The notes beneath the pieces were generated by a model. The model saw only the letters and a program-made list of their open reading frames with translations, did not search any database and had not been told where the DNA came from. From contig NZ_BOVK01000024.1 in NCBI RefSeq assembly GCF_018403685.1, positions 39,861-103,860 of the forward strand: a stretch of 64,000 nt of DNA, given 5' to 3'. Of the stretch, positions 25,575 through 34,857 are shown one piece after another (position 1 is the first letter of the stretch; the number at the start of each line of letters is the position of its first letter). The stretch is from Xylanibacillus composti. GTDB taxonomy: Bacteria > Bacillota > Bacilli > Paenibacillales > K13. Both the position numbers and the translations under genes were made by a program.

Positions 25575-28250
25575 TTACCATTCGACAAAAGGGCGCATTT
25601 TCCTCTTATTGGCGAGAAGGTGAGCGGGTGCATTCCATTTTCCTTCGTGCCAGATTACGGTTTCCTCGAGAAAGACCGGGTTGGCATCGAATGTTTTCCA
25701 CAGCTCCAGCAGCGCTTCGCCGGAAGCATCGCTATTGTAGGCAACGATCTCGATAAGCCGCTGACAATCCCGTCGGATAGCCATCATCGCGTAGTCTCCT
25801 GCATAGTGGTGTCCGTCCAGCTCCATTGCTGCTGCATTCGCCGCCAGACCCAGCTTCCTCAGCACTTCCTCCTGCGCATCGCTCATTCGTCTCAGGTCGA
25901 TCAGGTATAAGAGCGTCTCGGATTCAAGCTGCGATGGATCGAGTTGATGCTCATAACAAGCGCGATAATGATAATGAATGTAGCGGTCGCCAATCGGGTG
26001 CTGCAAGAGGTAAGACAGCTGAAGGTGAAAGGAGCGGCGGGGATCGCCGGCAGGCGAAGGCTTGACAATCAGCGGATTGCTGACGTAGAGCTTGCGCAAA
26101 CCGAGCTTGTCCGTATCCTCCGCAATAGCGGTCAAGCGCGTCTCGAAATCTGACTGGCTTATCGCTTCAGTGCGGAGCTGCACGAGCCGGCCTTCCTTAT
26201 TCAGCGTCAGAGCCAGGCTTGCATAATCGCTGCCAAGCGTGGCTTCATGCCGGGAGGCATTCACCGTAAGGCGAAATCGATCTTCGCAGCCGCTTTCTCT
26301 TCTGCCTGACAACAGCGTAACTTCGCGTATATTCCTTGTTTGTACATGCAGATCGCCATCAGCGCTCCATTCCGCTTCGATGAAGGCGGTTTTTTCACCG
26401 CGGTCGTACAGGCTGATTCCTTCAATCCAGTATGCCTTATTGCAAGCGGGGTTCAAGATGGCAAATCGCACAGACCGCGGGTAGGCGGTTAATCGATGCT
26501 CGGTCAGACGGCGGAGCAGCAAGCGGCTGTTGAGAAAGTCGTTCACTTCGTTGTGCATATACCCATGGACCATGCAGGTGCGGGATTGGGGGATGCGTGA
26601 CAAGGCATGACGCATACGAAGACTGTTATAGAACCAATTCTGCACACTGCTGATGCCGTAGATGGCCAGTTGCTGCAGGTTGTCGATACGCGCGTATTCC
26701 GGCTGATCGGAATCGAGACGAGGATCGCCGATAATCGGTGCAATGGCAGCGAACAGATGCGGCACCAGCATGGCAATCTGGAACAGCTTCGTGGAGCCGT
26801 AACAGAAGCCGATGCCGTATATGCGTTCCCGGTCCGCGTTCAGATGCGCCATCACGCCACGAATGGTTCGGATCGTCTGGAGATCGTCCGCATCGTTCCT
26901 TCTTCCGATACCGGGCAAGCACGCTATGATGGCATCGCGAGTGGAAGTCCACGCGGTCCATGGCAGGTGGACAGGAATCTGCCTGGCTTGCGGATCATGG
27001 AAGAAGAACACGACGGGGTATGCTCGCTCCGGGTTGTAATGATCAGGCAATATGATCGTGCACGCTGCTGTTCCGCTGCTTGTGGTCTTGGTTTGAACAT
27101 ACGTGTAGATGCGCGGAAAAACCTGATGCAGCTGCACGGGGTGCTCGCCAGCCGCACTGTGCAAATAACGTTCAGTCTCGTAAAGCGTGCGGAGCGCTTC
27201 TTCCCGACAACCCCGATTGCAATATTGGTGGACTTCTTGCAGCATGCGCGGGAGCTCCGCTGCGAATTGAACCGAACGCTGCACATCCGGGTGAAAGTCG
27301 CTTCGCGAGGGGAGTTTCGCCTCTATGCACTGAGCGATTTCTGCGATTTCACCGCAGGCGAGAAACAGGCGGCCAAGCGTCTGGTCGGCGGCCAAGCTTC
27401 TGACCTGCAGGCGCAGCACACCGATTGGCTGGTCAGCGGGCATCTGCAGCGTTATGACTTGTCCCGGCAGCGCATTCGCCTCAGCCACGACGGACCCGGC
27501 GCTGTCTTGAGCGGATACGAGCAAGGACTCCCGTCTCCGCGTTGAATCGCCCAGATACAGCGGCTGGACGAGAAGGCGAACCGTTTCTCCGGCTCGCACC
27601 TCAGTCCGATCCGGCACTAGACAGTACGATTGCTGCAGGTAGGACAAGAATGCCGGATCGAAGAACCAGTCTTTTCCAGTCTCTAGCAAATGCTGGACAG
27701 GATGAAGATGCACAATAAATTCGTTATAGGTTAGGGATATCGGGTGAAACAGCGGACATTCGACCAGCACCGCATTCATCCCTGCGCGCAGCCGGTACAT
27801 GAAATGCGTATTGTTGACTATCGACGAGCGGGGGCCGCAGAGCGCAAGCTCGCCGTTGATCCATATGCGGATCGGAGACGGGAAATAAGGGAGAACATTG
27901 ACCACGACATCGGTGTCTCTGGAGCAATAGACTCCTGTGCAAGCATACATATAGTTATCTGGCCGGGATGTAAACAAAGGAAAGATTCGATTCGGTTCCT
28001 GGTAGCGATGCACCATATCGGAAATATGGAAACGCCAGTTTGTTTCTTTCACTTTTTCCTCCAGCTGGTCCTCTTCCCATGCAAGCAAGATGCGCCCGCC
28101 CAACTCCGCCAGCGGGTCATCGAACGGCGAGGAGAGGGGGCCTTGCGCGCTCTTGACCAACCAGCGATTCAGCGGGTTGGGCACATCGCCGGAAATCCCG
28201 ATGGGATAAAAGGTTCTGGTCAGCAAATCCTCGAGCTTGTTCCATTCCAC
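25575..28250 (-). CDS. Large alpha/beta-hydrolase-fold protein with Cys at the nucleophile elbow
   Basis: This 891-residue protein starts at ATG 28250 after AGGAG. Residues 1-390 look beta-rich (PIRIWINGELAL, MNAVLVECP), as in carbohydrate- or peptide-binding modules. From about 400 an esterase-like domain begins: IILPDHYNPERAYPVVFFFHD, then the nucleophile elbow RIYGIGFCYGS with C483 where Ser is normal (GxSxG), and a possible catalytic His in HGYMHNEV. Dienelactone hydrolases use a Cys in a similar GxCxG elbow, so it may still be active. There is no signal peptide. Close coupling to the LacI-GGDEF gene suggests that the two respond to the same compound. The substrate is unknown. Confidence 0.7.
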   Translation of the reverse strand: MEWNKLEDLLTRTFYPIGISGDVPNPLNRWLVKSAQGPLSSPFDDPLAELGGRILLAWEEDQLEEKVKETNWRFHISDMVHRYQEPNRIFPLFTSRPDNYMYACTGVYCSRDTDVVVNVLPYFPSPIRIWINGELALCGPRSSIVNNTHFMYRLRAGMNAVLVECPLFHPISLTYNEFIVHLHPVQHLLETGKDWFFDPAFLSYLQQSYCLVPDRTEVRAGETVRLLVQPLYLGDSTRRRESLLVSAQDSAGSVVAEANALPGQVITLQMPADQPIGVLRLQVRSLAADQTLGRLFLACGEIAEIAQCIEAKLPSRSDFHPDVQRSVQFAAELPRMLQEVHQYCNRGCREEALRTLYETERYLHSAAGEHPVQLHQVFPRIYTYVQTKTTSSGTAACTIILPDHYNPERAYPVVFFFHDPQARQIPVHLPWTAWTSTRDAIIACLPGIGRRNDADDLQTIRTIRGVMAHLNADRERIYGIGFCYGSTKLFQIAMLVPHLFAAIAPIIGDPRLDSDQPEYARIDNLQQLAIYGISSVQNWFYNSLRMRHALSRIPQSRTCMVHGYMHNEVNDFLNSRLLLRRLTEHRLTAYPRSVRFAILNPACNKAYWIEGISLYDRGEKTAFIEAEWSADGDLHVQTRNIREVTLLSGRRESGCEDRFRLTVNASRHEATLGSDYASLALTLNKEGRLVQLRTEAISQSDFETRLTAIAEDTDKLGLRKLYVSNPLIVKPSPAGDPRRSFHLQLSYLLQHPIGDRYIHYHYRACYEHQLDPSQLESETLLYLIDLRRMSDAQEEVLRKLGLAANAAAMELDGHHYAGDYAMMAIRRDCQRLIEIVAYNSDASGEALLELWKTFDANPVFLEETVIWHEGKWNAPAHLLANKRKMRPFVEW

Positions 28251-28429
28251 GCTATCTCCTCCTTCTTCTACGTAAAGGGTAGCGAACTTGCATGCGGCCT
28301 GCCAGCCCCAAAGTGTCTCGATTTATTGTGCAGAGGTCACAAGATTTCGGCGAAGAATAGGACATCCGGTTCGCGCTTTTGCCTGCATGTCCGAGCAGAA
28401 TCTTTACCAAAAGATTTGATAGCGTGGAG

Positions 28430-28458
28430 AATACAGAAGACGAACGGCATGATATAAT
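28430..28458 (+). promoter_or_regulatory. Candidate promoter of the MFS transporter gene
   Basis: A perfect -10 TATAAT lies at 28453-28458. The best -35 at 17-bp spacing is AATACA (28430-28435), which is poor. Confidence 0.45.
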
Positions 28459-28517
28459 ATGGCAAGCGAAGCGGCATGTTAGAAAAAGAGTACAGAGACG
28501 GCGAAGGAGCATACAGA

Positions 28518-29756
28518 GTGGGGAAGAAGTCAGCAAGAATCAACAAGATTTACGCCATGCAGCTGGCGACGATATTTATTGGTTTTGTCCTGTTCGGATT
28601 CTCGGAAAACATCAAGGGCCCGGCTATCCCGCGTATACAATTTGAGTTCATGCTGGAGGAATCGCAGCTGGGCACCTTGCTGTCGCTTAATGCGCTGGGT
28701 TATTTGATTGCCTGCTCCTTCACAGCCTACCTGACGCGAGTATGGGGGCTTCAGAAGGTCACGATCGCAGCCTTCGCAGCGATGATCGCCTCCGGTGTGC
28801 TGATCTTCTATTCTCACAGCTTCTCCGTGTTTACGGGCTCTTACTTTCTTATGTATATTGGCAACGGAATGCTGGAGATCGCCCTGGCGATTCTTGGCGC
28901 GCGCATTTTCGTGAAGAATGCCGGTATGATGATGAATCTGGTGCATGGTTTCTATGGACTGAGTTCAGTTGTGGCCCCGTTAGCCGCAACAGGGTTGATG
29001 AACGTGACAGTGAACGGGTATGCGTTGGATTGGCGCGGCATGTATTTGGCCATGCTGTCGTTGTCTATTGTGCCCATCCTGTTTGCCCTGTTCAGCAAGT
29101 TTCCGGGCGATGCGACGAAGCAGGAGGAGCGGGTTCCGCTCAAATTACTAGTGCGCGACCCCGTGCTGTGGCTGATGGTGCTGATTCTCACATTTGGCGT
29201 GGTCTCTGAGCTGGCCGTGGGCGGATGGCTCGTCAACTTTCTGGAGAAGGCCTACGGCTGGGATACTGTCCGGGCTTCCGGGTTGTTGTCCGGATTTTTC
29301 GTCTGCTTTGCGGCGGCAAGGCTATTACTCGGAGCAGCGACGGATAAATGGGGCTTTGCCATATCGCTGATCGGTTTTTCTGCATTCTCAGCCATTTGCA
29401 CATTTGGCGCGATTCTCGGTGGGGAAAGCTATGCATTCCTGTTTGCGGCTTCAGGCATAGGTATCGCTATGGTGTATCCCACGGTTATGGCTTTTCTGGC
29501 GAAGCGGTATCCGAACGGCAGCGATGTGGCCATTACGTTCACCGTTACGCTTATGGGCATCGGCAGTGTGATCGGCAATTACCTGATTGGCTGGATTATC
29601 GAGGGCGTGAAGAACGTCTACAAGGCCGACGCGCAGATAGCCTTGCTTCGCGGTCTGCAGGCGGGTTACGGATTTATCGGTTTATGCGCGGCGCTATGCG
29701 CCATAACCGGCATTCTGCTATTCCTGTACTTGCGGAAGCGGGGAGAAGTGATCTAG
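28518..29756 (+). CDS. MFS transporter
   Basis: This membrane transporter has 412 residues and about twelve helices. GTG 28518 is the start, eight bases after GAAGGAG; the 14 codons upstream are charged and not family-like. The first helix contains GFVLFGFSENIKGPAIPRIQ, resembling sugar/fucose-permease-type MFS proteins, and a LTRVWGLQKV loop follows TM2. No substrate can be named. It precedes a TetR regulator gene by about 100 bases, but that gene has its own promoter. Confidence 0.85.
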   Translation: MGKKSARINKIYAMQLATIFIGFVLFGFSENIKGPAIPRIQFEFMLEESQLGTLLSLNALGYLIACSFTAYLTRVWGLQKVTIAAFAAMIASGVLIFYSHSFSVFTGSYFLMYIGNGMLEIALAILGARIFVKNAGMMMNLVHGFYGLSSVVAPLAATGLMNVTVNGYALDWRGMYLAMLSLSIVPILFALFSKFPGDATKQEERVPLKLLVRDPVLWLMVLILTFGVVSELAVGGWLVNFLEKAYGWDTVRASGLLSGFFVCFAAARLLLGAATDKWGFAISLIGFSAFSAICTFGAILGGESYAFLFAASGIGIAMVYPTVMAFLAKRYPNGSDVAITFTVTLMGIGSVIGNYLIGWIIEGVKNVYKADAQIALLRGLQAGYGFIGLCAALCAITGILLFLYLRKRGEVI

Positions 29757-29783
29757 AGCGAGAAGGCGCTTGCAAATTCCTTC

Positions 29784-29833
29784 TTGACAGAGGACGCGAG
29801 GAAAGTATAAATTATGATTGACTAATCAATCGT
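29784..29833 (+). promoter_or_regulatory. Promoter and operator of the tetR-ABC module
   Basis: TTGACA (29784-29789) and TATAAA (29806-29811) are separated by 16 bp. Directly downstream, 29814-29833 holds a near-perfect palindrome (TGATTGAC-TAATCAATCG core), the same motif as the perfect copy at 30480-30499. Confidence 0.82.
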
Positions 29834-29855
29834 TTGTGGCGGGAGGTTTTCGTTC

Positions 29856-30455
29856 ATGCCGGCATCCGAGAAACAAATACAGAACATGAAACAGAAGCGG
29901 GCCACAATCCTGGAGCAAGCGCTTCGTCTGTTTTCCGAATATGGCTATTACGATACGACGATTCAGAAGGTGGCGAAAGCGTCCAAGGTCAGCTTCGGCA
30001 GCGTCTTCACTTATTTCGAGAATAAGGAAGCGCTCTTTCATGCTGTAGTGGCAGAACCTCTCCAGGAACGAGAGGCGGAAATCTTGGATTTCCAGACAGA
30101 TCCGGAACATCCGATGGAGGAAATAGAGCGGATGGTTCGCGATCACCTCTATCAGTTCGCCAAGATGGGCATATATTTGCGCTTGATTCAACAGATTATC
30201 GGGCAGCCCTCTACATTTGCGAAGGAGTACAGCTTATTGAGGCAGTTTCATAAGAATCTGGTGCAAAGACTTGCGCTGCTGATCCAGAAGGGGCAGGAAA
30301 AGGGCCAGTTAAGGGCTTCCGACGCAGAGAAGACAGCCATTACCTATACCAGCTTTCTGATCGGCTTGCGCCTGAATATTACCAATGAACCCGATCACCC
30401 GGTCTGGGAGCAGTTTGCGCCGTGCGCAGTTCAAATCTTTGGTCCGATTCGCTAG
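29856..30455 (+). CDS. TetR/AcrR family repressor of the adjacent ABC transporter
   Basis: This 199-residue regulator has its HTH at residues 15-60 (ILEQALRLFSEYGYYDTTIQKVAKASKVSFGSVFTYFENKEALF). It starts at ATG 29856 after GGGAGG. The same palindrome sits in its own promoter and in front of the downstream ABC genes, which is strong evidence for autoregulation and repression of export. The ligand is presumably a substrate of the pump. Confidence 0.92.
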   Translation: MPASEKQIQNMKQKRATILEQALRLFSEYGYYDTTIQKVAKASKVSFGSVFTYFENKEALFHAVVAEPLQEREAEILDFQTDPEHPMEEIERMVRDHLYQFAKMGIYLRLIQQIIGQPSTFAKEYSLLRQFHKNLVQRLALLIQKGQEKGQLRASDAEKTAITYTSFLIGLRLNITNEPDHPVWEQFAPCAVQIFGPIR

Positions 30456-30479
30456 CGGACCCTCTCTTTTTCACATAAA

Positions 30480-30499
30480 ACGATTGATTAATCAATCGT
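30480..30499. promoter_or_regulatory. Perfect 20-bp TetR operator
   Basis: ACGATTGATT-AATCAATCGT is a perfect palindrome located 20 bases before the ABC ATPase start, ahead of its ribosome site. It matches the copy at 29814-29833. Confidence 0.88.
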
Positions 30500-30518
30500 A
30501 ATTATAGGAGGTTTTCTT

Positions 30519-31487
30519 ATGGAAGTGTTGACAGCTTTCGACGTGTGCAAAGCATACGGGAATCGAATGGTCCTGGACCATATGGCATTCGATCTGAAAA
30601 AGGGAGAGATTCATGCGATTCTGGGCAGGAACGGGGCGGGCAAAACTACCTTTATCAAAATTTTGTCCGCGCTCCTTGCGAAGGATTCCGGCGCTGTTCG
30701 CATAGGCGGGTACGATATCGACCGCGATCCGGTCAGGATACGCCGCTTGATCGGCTATGTCGGACAGGATACGGAGAGATCGGCTTACGCCCGGCTGACA
30801 GCCAGGGAGAACTTGCTATTCTTCGGAAGATTGCGGGGGATGAAGGAAGATCAGATCCGGACTCGCATCACTAATATGAGTACAGATTTGGGCTTTCAAG
30901 ACAAGCTGGATACGCCATTCATGCACTTGTCCGGCGGACAAAAGCAAACAATGGTGATCATGCGGGCGCTGCTTCATGAACCGATGATTGTCTATCTGGA
31001 TGAACCGACGAAGGGGCTGGACCCCCTCGTATCGGCGCAAGTGCGGAATTGCCTGAAGGATTATGCGAGGAACAAAGGGAAGTCGATTCTGCTCACGTCC
31101 CATATTTTATCCGAGGTGGAGGATTTGAGCGACCGGGTATCCCTCATGCGCCACGGTGCGCGCATCCAGAGCGGCACCGTTCTTGAATTGCGCAAGCAGG
31201 CAAAGGCAAGCGAATTCATCGATATGCCCAAGAGCGATTTGCCAGCCGCCACGCAAGACAGGCTTTCGCAATTGCCGCAGGTTGCGTTCGTCACCGAGAG
31301 GGAGGACGGCGCCGTGCTTTCCTACGGCGTCTATCAGGTATGGGAAGGCATGGAAGCGATTCTGCAGGTTTTGAGAGAGGACGATGTCCGTGCGACGTTC
31401 CGGCACAGGTCACTGGCGCTGGAGGATTTGTTCGTGATGCTGTTGGGGGAGAAGGAGGAGGATTCACTTGAACGTGCGCGTGCATAA
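30519..31487 (+). CDS. ABC transporter ATPase (drug/peptide export type)
   Basis: This 322-residue ATPase has Walker A GRNGAGKTT, signature LSGGQKQ, Walker B MIVYLDEPTKGLDP and H-loop LLTSHILSEVEDLSD, plus a C-terminal regulatory extension of about 90 residues. It starts at ATG 30519 after AGGAGG, just behind the TetR operator. It overlaps the permease gene by 20 bases. The pair should export a hydrophobic compound under TetR control. Confidence 0.92.
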   Translation: MEVLTAFDVCKAYGNRMVLDHMAFDLKKGEIHAILGRNGAGKTTFIKILSALLAKDSGAVRIGGYDIDRDPVRIRRLIGYVGQDTERSAYARLTARENLLFFGRLRGMKEDQIRTRITNMSTDLGFQDKLDTPFMHLSGGQKQTMVIMRALLHEPMIVYLDEPTKGLDPLVSAQVRNCLKDYARNKGKSILLTSHILSEVEDLSDRVSLMRHGARIQSGTVLELRKQAKASEFIDMPKSDLPAATQDRLSQLPQVAFVTEREDGAVLSYGVYQVWEGMEAILQVLREDDVRATFRHRSLALEDLFVMLLGEKEEDSLERARA

Positions 31488-32304
31488 GCCTGACGCGGCT
31501 CCGCTGTTTCTTGGTGCAGTCAGGGCGGCGGCGATGAAGGAATTGCAGATTGCCGCAAGGTATTTGCCCAACTCGATTGGCTATTTGGTGCAGATGGCTA
31601 TCCGGATATTATTCTTTTTGGTTTTATCCGACAACATTGCCCTCCAGGGCGAGCAGTCTTTGGCCGGCGACCGATTATTCATTTTTTTCATTAGTGCCAT
31701 GCTGATCTGGATCTTTAGCGGAGTTGCCTTGCAGGCTCCCTTGTCGGCCGTCACGAATGATTTGTACAACGGGACACTGGAGTACTTGTACAGCAACCCG
31801 ATTTCGCGATACGCTTATTTCCTCGGCACTGTCTTGGGCGGCGTGGCGCTGAACCTGATCTTTTTTCTCCCGTTATATGTGATGTTGATTATGTATGCCG
31901 GGCTTGGTGTTATGGAATCCTTCATCATATTAGCGGTCTGTGTATTGGTGTTAGCTTCTCTCGTCGCGCTTGGCGTGATGATCGCACTGCTGGGCATTTT
32001 GTTCAGACAAGCGCAAGCGCTTGCAGGGGTTTTGGCCATGCTGCTTGAATTTGTAGCAGGCGCTTATTTTCCGGTGAGTCATCTTCCGCCTCTGGTGCAG
32101 ACCCTGGCTTATATGCTTCCATTCACCTGGGCATACGATCTGGTCCGTTACTACAGCCTTCAGACCGAGTGGAGCCCCTTGCTGCCGATTGGGGTAGAGT
32201 GGGGGATTCTAGGCGCCTACGCGCTGTTATTCACTCTGCTGTCTGTTTTCCTCTTGCATAAGGTAGAGCGCGTAGCCAAGAAGAAGGGTTTCCATCTGTT
32301 GTGA
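31468..32304 (+). CDS. ABC-2 type transporter permease
   Basis: This 278-residue permease starts at TTG 31468, eight bases after GGAGGAG, inside the end of the ATPase gene. Six hydrophobic segments are visible, with the ABC-2 signature region LLEFVAGAYFPVSHLPP before the last two. It is the membrane partner of the preceding ATPase. Confidence 0.9.
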   Translation: MNVRVHKPDAAPLFLGAVRAAAMKELQIAARYLPNSIGYLVQMAIRILFFLVLSDNIALQGEQSLAGDRLFIFFISAMLIWIFSGVALQAPLSAVTNDLYNGTLEYLYSNPISRYAYFLGTVLGGVALNLIFFLPLYVMLIMYAGLGVMESFIILAVCVLVLASLVALGVMIALLGILFRQAQALAGVLAMLLEFVAGAYFPVSHLPPLVQTLAYMLPFTWAYDLVRYYSLQTEWSPLLPIGVEWGILGAYALLFTLLSVFLLHKVERVAKKKGFHLL

Positions 32305-32354
32305 CGGAATGGCAGTAAGAGATTTCACAAAAATGGCGCAATGGAGGATCTGGA

Positions 32355-33176
32355 ATGAAAAAAGGGAAGCTGATTGGCAAAGGCAGGACCGCCGAGGTGT
32401 ATGCTTGGGGGGAACAGCGCGCCTTGAAGCTGTACTATCCGGGGTACGCTGCGGATGCGATTCGAAGAGAAGCTGAAATCGGCCAGATCGTTCGCGAAGC
32501 GGGAGTGGCGGCTCCGAGGGTTTACGAGTTGATGGAGGAGAGCGGTCGGAGGGGCCTGATTTACGAGCGAATCCCGGGTTCCGCTTTGGCTGCGATGATG
32601 CGGGCTCATCCGAGGGGTCTGTTCAAGCATGCAAGGGAAATGGCCCGGCTGCATCATCGCATACATAGCTGCTCCTCCACGAAGCTTCCCCGCCAGAAGG
32701 ACAAGCTCGAGCAGTCGATCCGGGAGGGCGAGGGGCTGTTGAAGGAGAACACGGCGACCATATGCAGCTATCTGCACGCCTTGCCGGAAGGCCGTCAGAT
32801 TTGCCATGGCGACTTGCATCCTGACAATATTCTTGTGACGGCTGACGACTATGTGGCCGTAGACTGGTCCAATGCGACCATCGGGGATCCGTTGTGTGAT
32901 GTGGCCAGAACTTCCTTGATCTTCCTCTCGCCTGCGAACTTGCGGGACATCTCGGCGATCAAGGCCTTCCTGGAACGGCAGATCAGGAGATGGTTGAATC
33001 GTGCTTATATCCGGGAATATTGCAGATTGGCGAAGGTCAGCCGCGAACGTGTGGACGTGTGGATCTTGCCCGTCGCGGCCGCCAGGTTGCAGGAGCAAGT
33101 TCCAGGCGAGCGAAAGTGGCTGCTGCGCCTGATTCAGCGGAGGATGAAGAGTATGGCGGCGGCTCGAGCAGAATAA
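32355..33176 (+). CDS. Aminoglycoside phosphotransferase-family kinase-like protein
   Basis: This 273-residue protein has a protein-kinase-like fold. It starts with an ATP-binding loop (LIGKGRTAEVYAWGEQRALKLYY) and has the catalytic loop ICHGDLHPDNILV and the metal-binding VAVDWSNATIGDPLCDVART. All catalytic residues of the APH family are present. Members phosphorylate antibiotics or small metabolites; the substrate here is unknown. ATG 32355 follows GGAGG. It may belong to the end of the ABC transcript, 50 bases upstream. Confidence 0.85.
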   Translation: MKKGKLIGKGRTAEVYAWGEQRALKLYYPGYAADAIRREAEIGQIVREAGVAAPRVYELMEESGRRGLIYERIPGSALAAMMRAHPRGLFKHAREMARLHHRIHSCSSTKLPRQKDKLEQSIREGEGLLKENTATICSYLHALPEGRQICHGDLHPDNILVTADDYVAVDWSNATIGDPLCDVARTSLIFLSPANLRDISAIKAFLERQIRRWLNRAYIREYCRLAKVSRERVDVWILPVAAARLQEQVPGERKWLLRLIQRRMKSMAAARAE

Positions 33177-33322
33177 CCGGACCCGATTGAAAAAACGCTG
33201 CTACTGCAGGCCTCATAGCGATGCAACCAGGGGTTGCGCGGGTCTGCAACCAAAGGTATCTTTACTTTAAGCTACGGCAGTCATCATAATGGGACACAGA
33301 TAACAGAAAGGTTGTTGCTGAT

Positions 33323-33772
33323 ATGATCTTTGGAGAGAAGCTGAAGAATGAGCGAAAGCAAAGAGGCTGGTCACAGGAAGAATTGGCAGAGAAGCTGTAT
33401 GTCAGCCGACAGTCGGTTTCCAAGTGGGAGAACGGCCAGAATTACCCGAGCATTGAGATTATTATCAAAGTCAGCGATCTCTTGGGTGTAACCATTGATG
33501 AACTGCTAAGGAGCGATGAGGAATTGACGAAAAAGGTAATCGAGGACAGCAAGCAGTTGGCGTATCCGAGACTGAAGTTTGCATTCGATGTCGTATTTCT
33601 GATTGGAATCGGTCTGTTGGCGGTCAAAATAGGCGCTGTCCTTCTGAACAAATTTACGGCTTTGGAGATACCTTTGTACGGGGGATCATTCCTCTGGAAC
33701 TTCGGTCCCCTCATTCTGATGGTCGGCGCGGGAATTGGCTCCAGCATCGTGAAGGATAAGTATAAGGAATAG
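33323..33772 (+). CDS. XRE-family regulator with C-terminal membrane segments
   Basis: The first 65 residues of this 149-residue protein are a helix-turn-helix (RGWSQEELAEKLYVSRQSVSKWENGQNYPS). Residues 85-145 contain two hydrophobic segments (FDVVFLIGIGLLAVKIGAVLL and LWNFGPLILMVGAGIGSSIV), so it is probably membrane-anchored. Such proteins are common in Bacillota, often with unknown signals. The start is ATG 33323. It has its own terminator. Confidence 0.88.
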   Translation: MIFGEKLKNERKQRGWSQEELAEKLYVSRQSVSKWENGQNYPSIEIIIKVSDLLGVTIDELLRSDEELTKKVIEDSKQLAYPRLKFAFDVVFLIGIGLLAVKIGAVLLNKFTALEIPLYGGSFLWNFGPLILMVGAGIGSSIVKDKYKE

Positions 33773-33777
33773 TGGCT

Positions 33778-33820
33778 GGACTCTCTGGGACAGATAGGGC
33801 TGTTCCAGGGAGTCCTTTTT
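33778..33820 (+). terminator. Terminator of the XRE gene
   Basis: GGACTC-x-CTGG-x-ACAG pairs with CTGT-x-CCAG-x-GAGTCC, followed by five T. Confidence 0.9.
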
Positions 33821-33923
33821 GTCCCAAGGGCATTCCCGTTTATTTGCACAGGAAGGAATATGGTAAAATACTGACGTGGAGCCAAGTTGACCAACGATTT
33901 TGGTTAGAGAGGGGGCGTTTCCC

Positions 33924-34679
33924 ATGAACAGCAAGGAGCGTTTTTCCAACCGGGTTGAGGTGTATGTGAAATACCGGCCCAGTTATCCGAAGGAAGCGCT
34001 GGATTACTTGTATGAAACTGTGGGGCTTCAGAACGGCGGCAAGGTGGCTGACATTGGGGCGGGAACCGGCATTTTCACCGAGCTGCTGCTGGAGCGGGGC
34101 AGCCAGGTGACGGCTGTTGAGCCAAATCGCGAAATGCGGGAAGCGGCCGCCAGCAAGCTTGGTCATTATCCGAATCTTAGCCTGGTGCCGGGTTCAGCTG
34201 AGGAGACGGGACTTCCGGAACAATCGGTAGATGTCATCGTGTGTGCGCAAGCTTTTCACTGGTTCGACCGGCCAGCGGCACAGGCCGAGTTCAGGCGCAT
34301 CTTGAAGCCGGGCGGGAAAGCCGTCTTGATCTGGAACACTCGGCTTGCGCACGGCACGCCTTTCCGGGAAGCATACAGCAGGCTGCTTGAAACGCACGGC
34401 ACGGATTACAGCAAGGTGCGTCACAAAAACATTGCACCGGCGGATTTGGCGCTATTTTTCAAACCCGGGGGCATGACGGAAGCGCGTTTTCCCAACGGAC
34501 AAACCGTGGATGTTGAAGCGCTGCGTGGAAGGGTGATTTCCTCGTCGTATATGCCTCTGCCGGGGGATGCCGGGTATGAACCGATGATGAAAGATTTGCA
34601 GCGAATGTTTGACCAGCATCAGCAAGACGGATACGTGCACGTTGATTACGAGACCGAGGTTTTCTGGGGAGAAGTGTAG
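33924..34679 (+). CDS. Class I SAM-dependent methyltransferase
   Basis: This 251-residue cytoplasmic enzyme starts at ATG 33924 after AGAGAGGGGG; the eight codons before it are not family-like. The SAM site reads VADIGAGTGIFTELLLERG, then VTAVEPNREM and the later VDVIVCAQAFHWFD and FRRILKPGGKAVLIW motifs of the Methyltransf_11 group. The methyl acceptor cannot be told from sequence. Terminators on both sides make it a single-gene unit. Confidence 0.9.
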   Translation: MNSKERFSNRVEVYVKYRPSYPKEALDYLYETVGLQNGGKVADIGAGTGIFTELLLERGSQVTAVEPNREMREAAASKLGHYPNLSLVPGSAEETGLPEQSVDVIVCAQAFHWFDRPAAQAEFRRILKPGGKAVLIWNTRLAHGTPFREAYSRLLETHGTDYSKVRHKNIAPADLALFFKPGGMTEARFPNGQTVDVEALRGRVISSSYMPLPGDAGYEPMMKDLQRMFDQHQQDGYVHVDYETEVFWGEV

Positions 34680-34696
34680 CGCGCATGGATGAGAAA

Positions 34697-34744
34697 AGGA
34701 GCTGTTCCAGTCTAGGATTAGACTTTCTGGGACGGCTCCTTTTG
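34697..34744 (+). terminator. Terminator of the methyltransferase gene
   Basis: GGAGCTGTTCCAG pairs with CTGGGACGGCTCC with few mismatches, followed by TTTTG. Confidence 0.85.
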
Positions 34745-34857
34745 TTCGGAGCGCTTTATCCACGGCCATTATGATTCATTGTCTTCATAAGCGATCATGG
34801 CGGCACGTTCGATTTTTTTTTCAATCTCCTGGAGTGGGCATTTGGATGGATGCCCAA

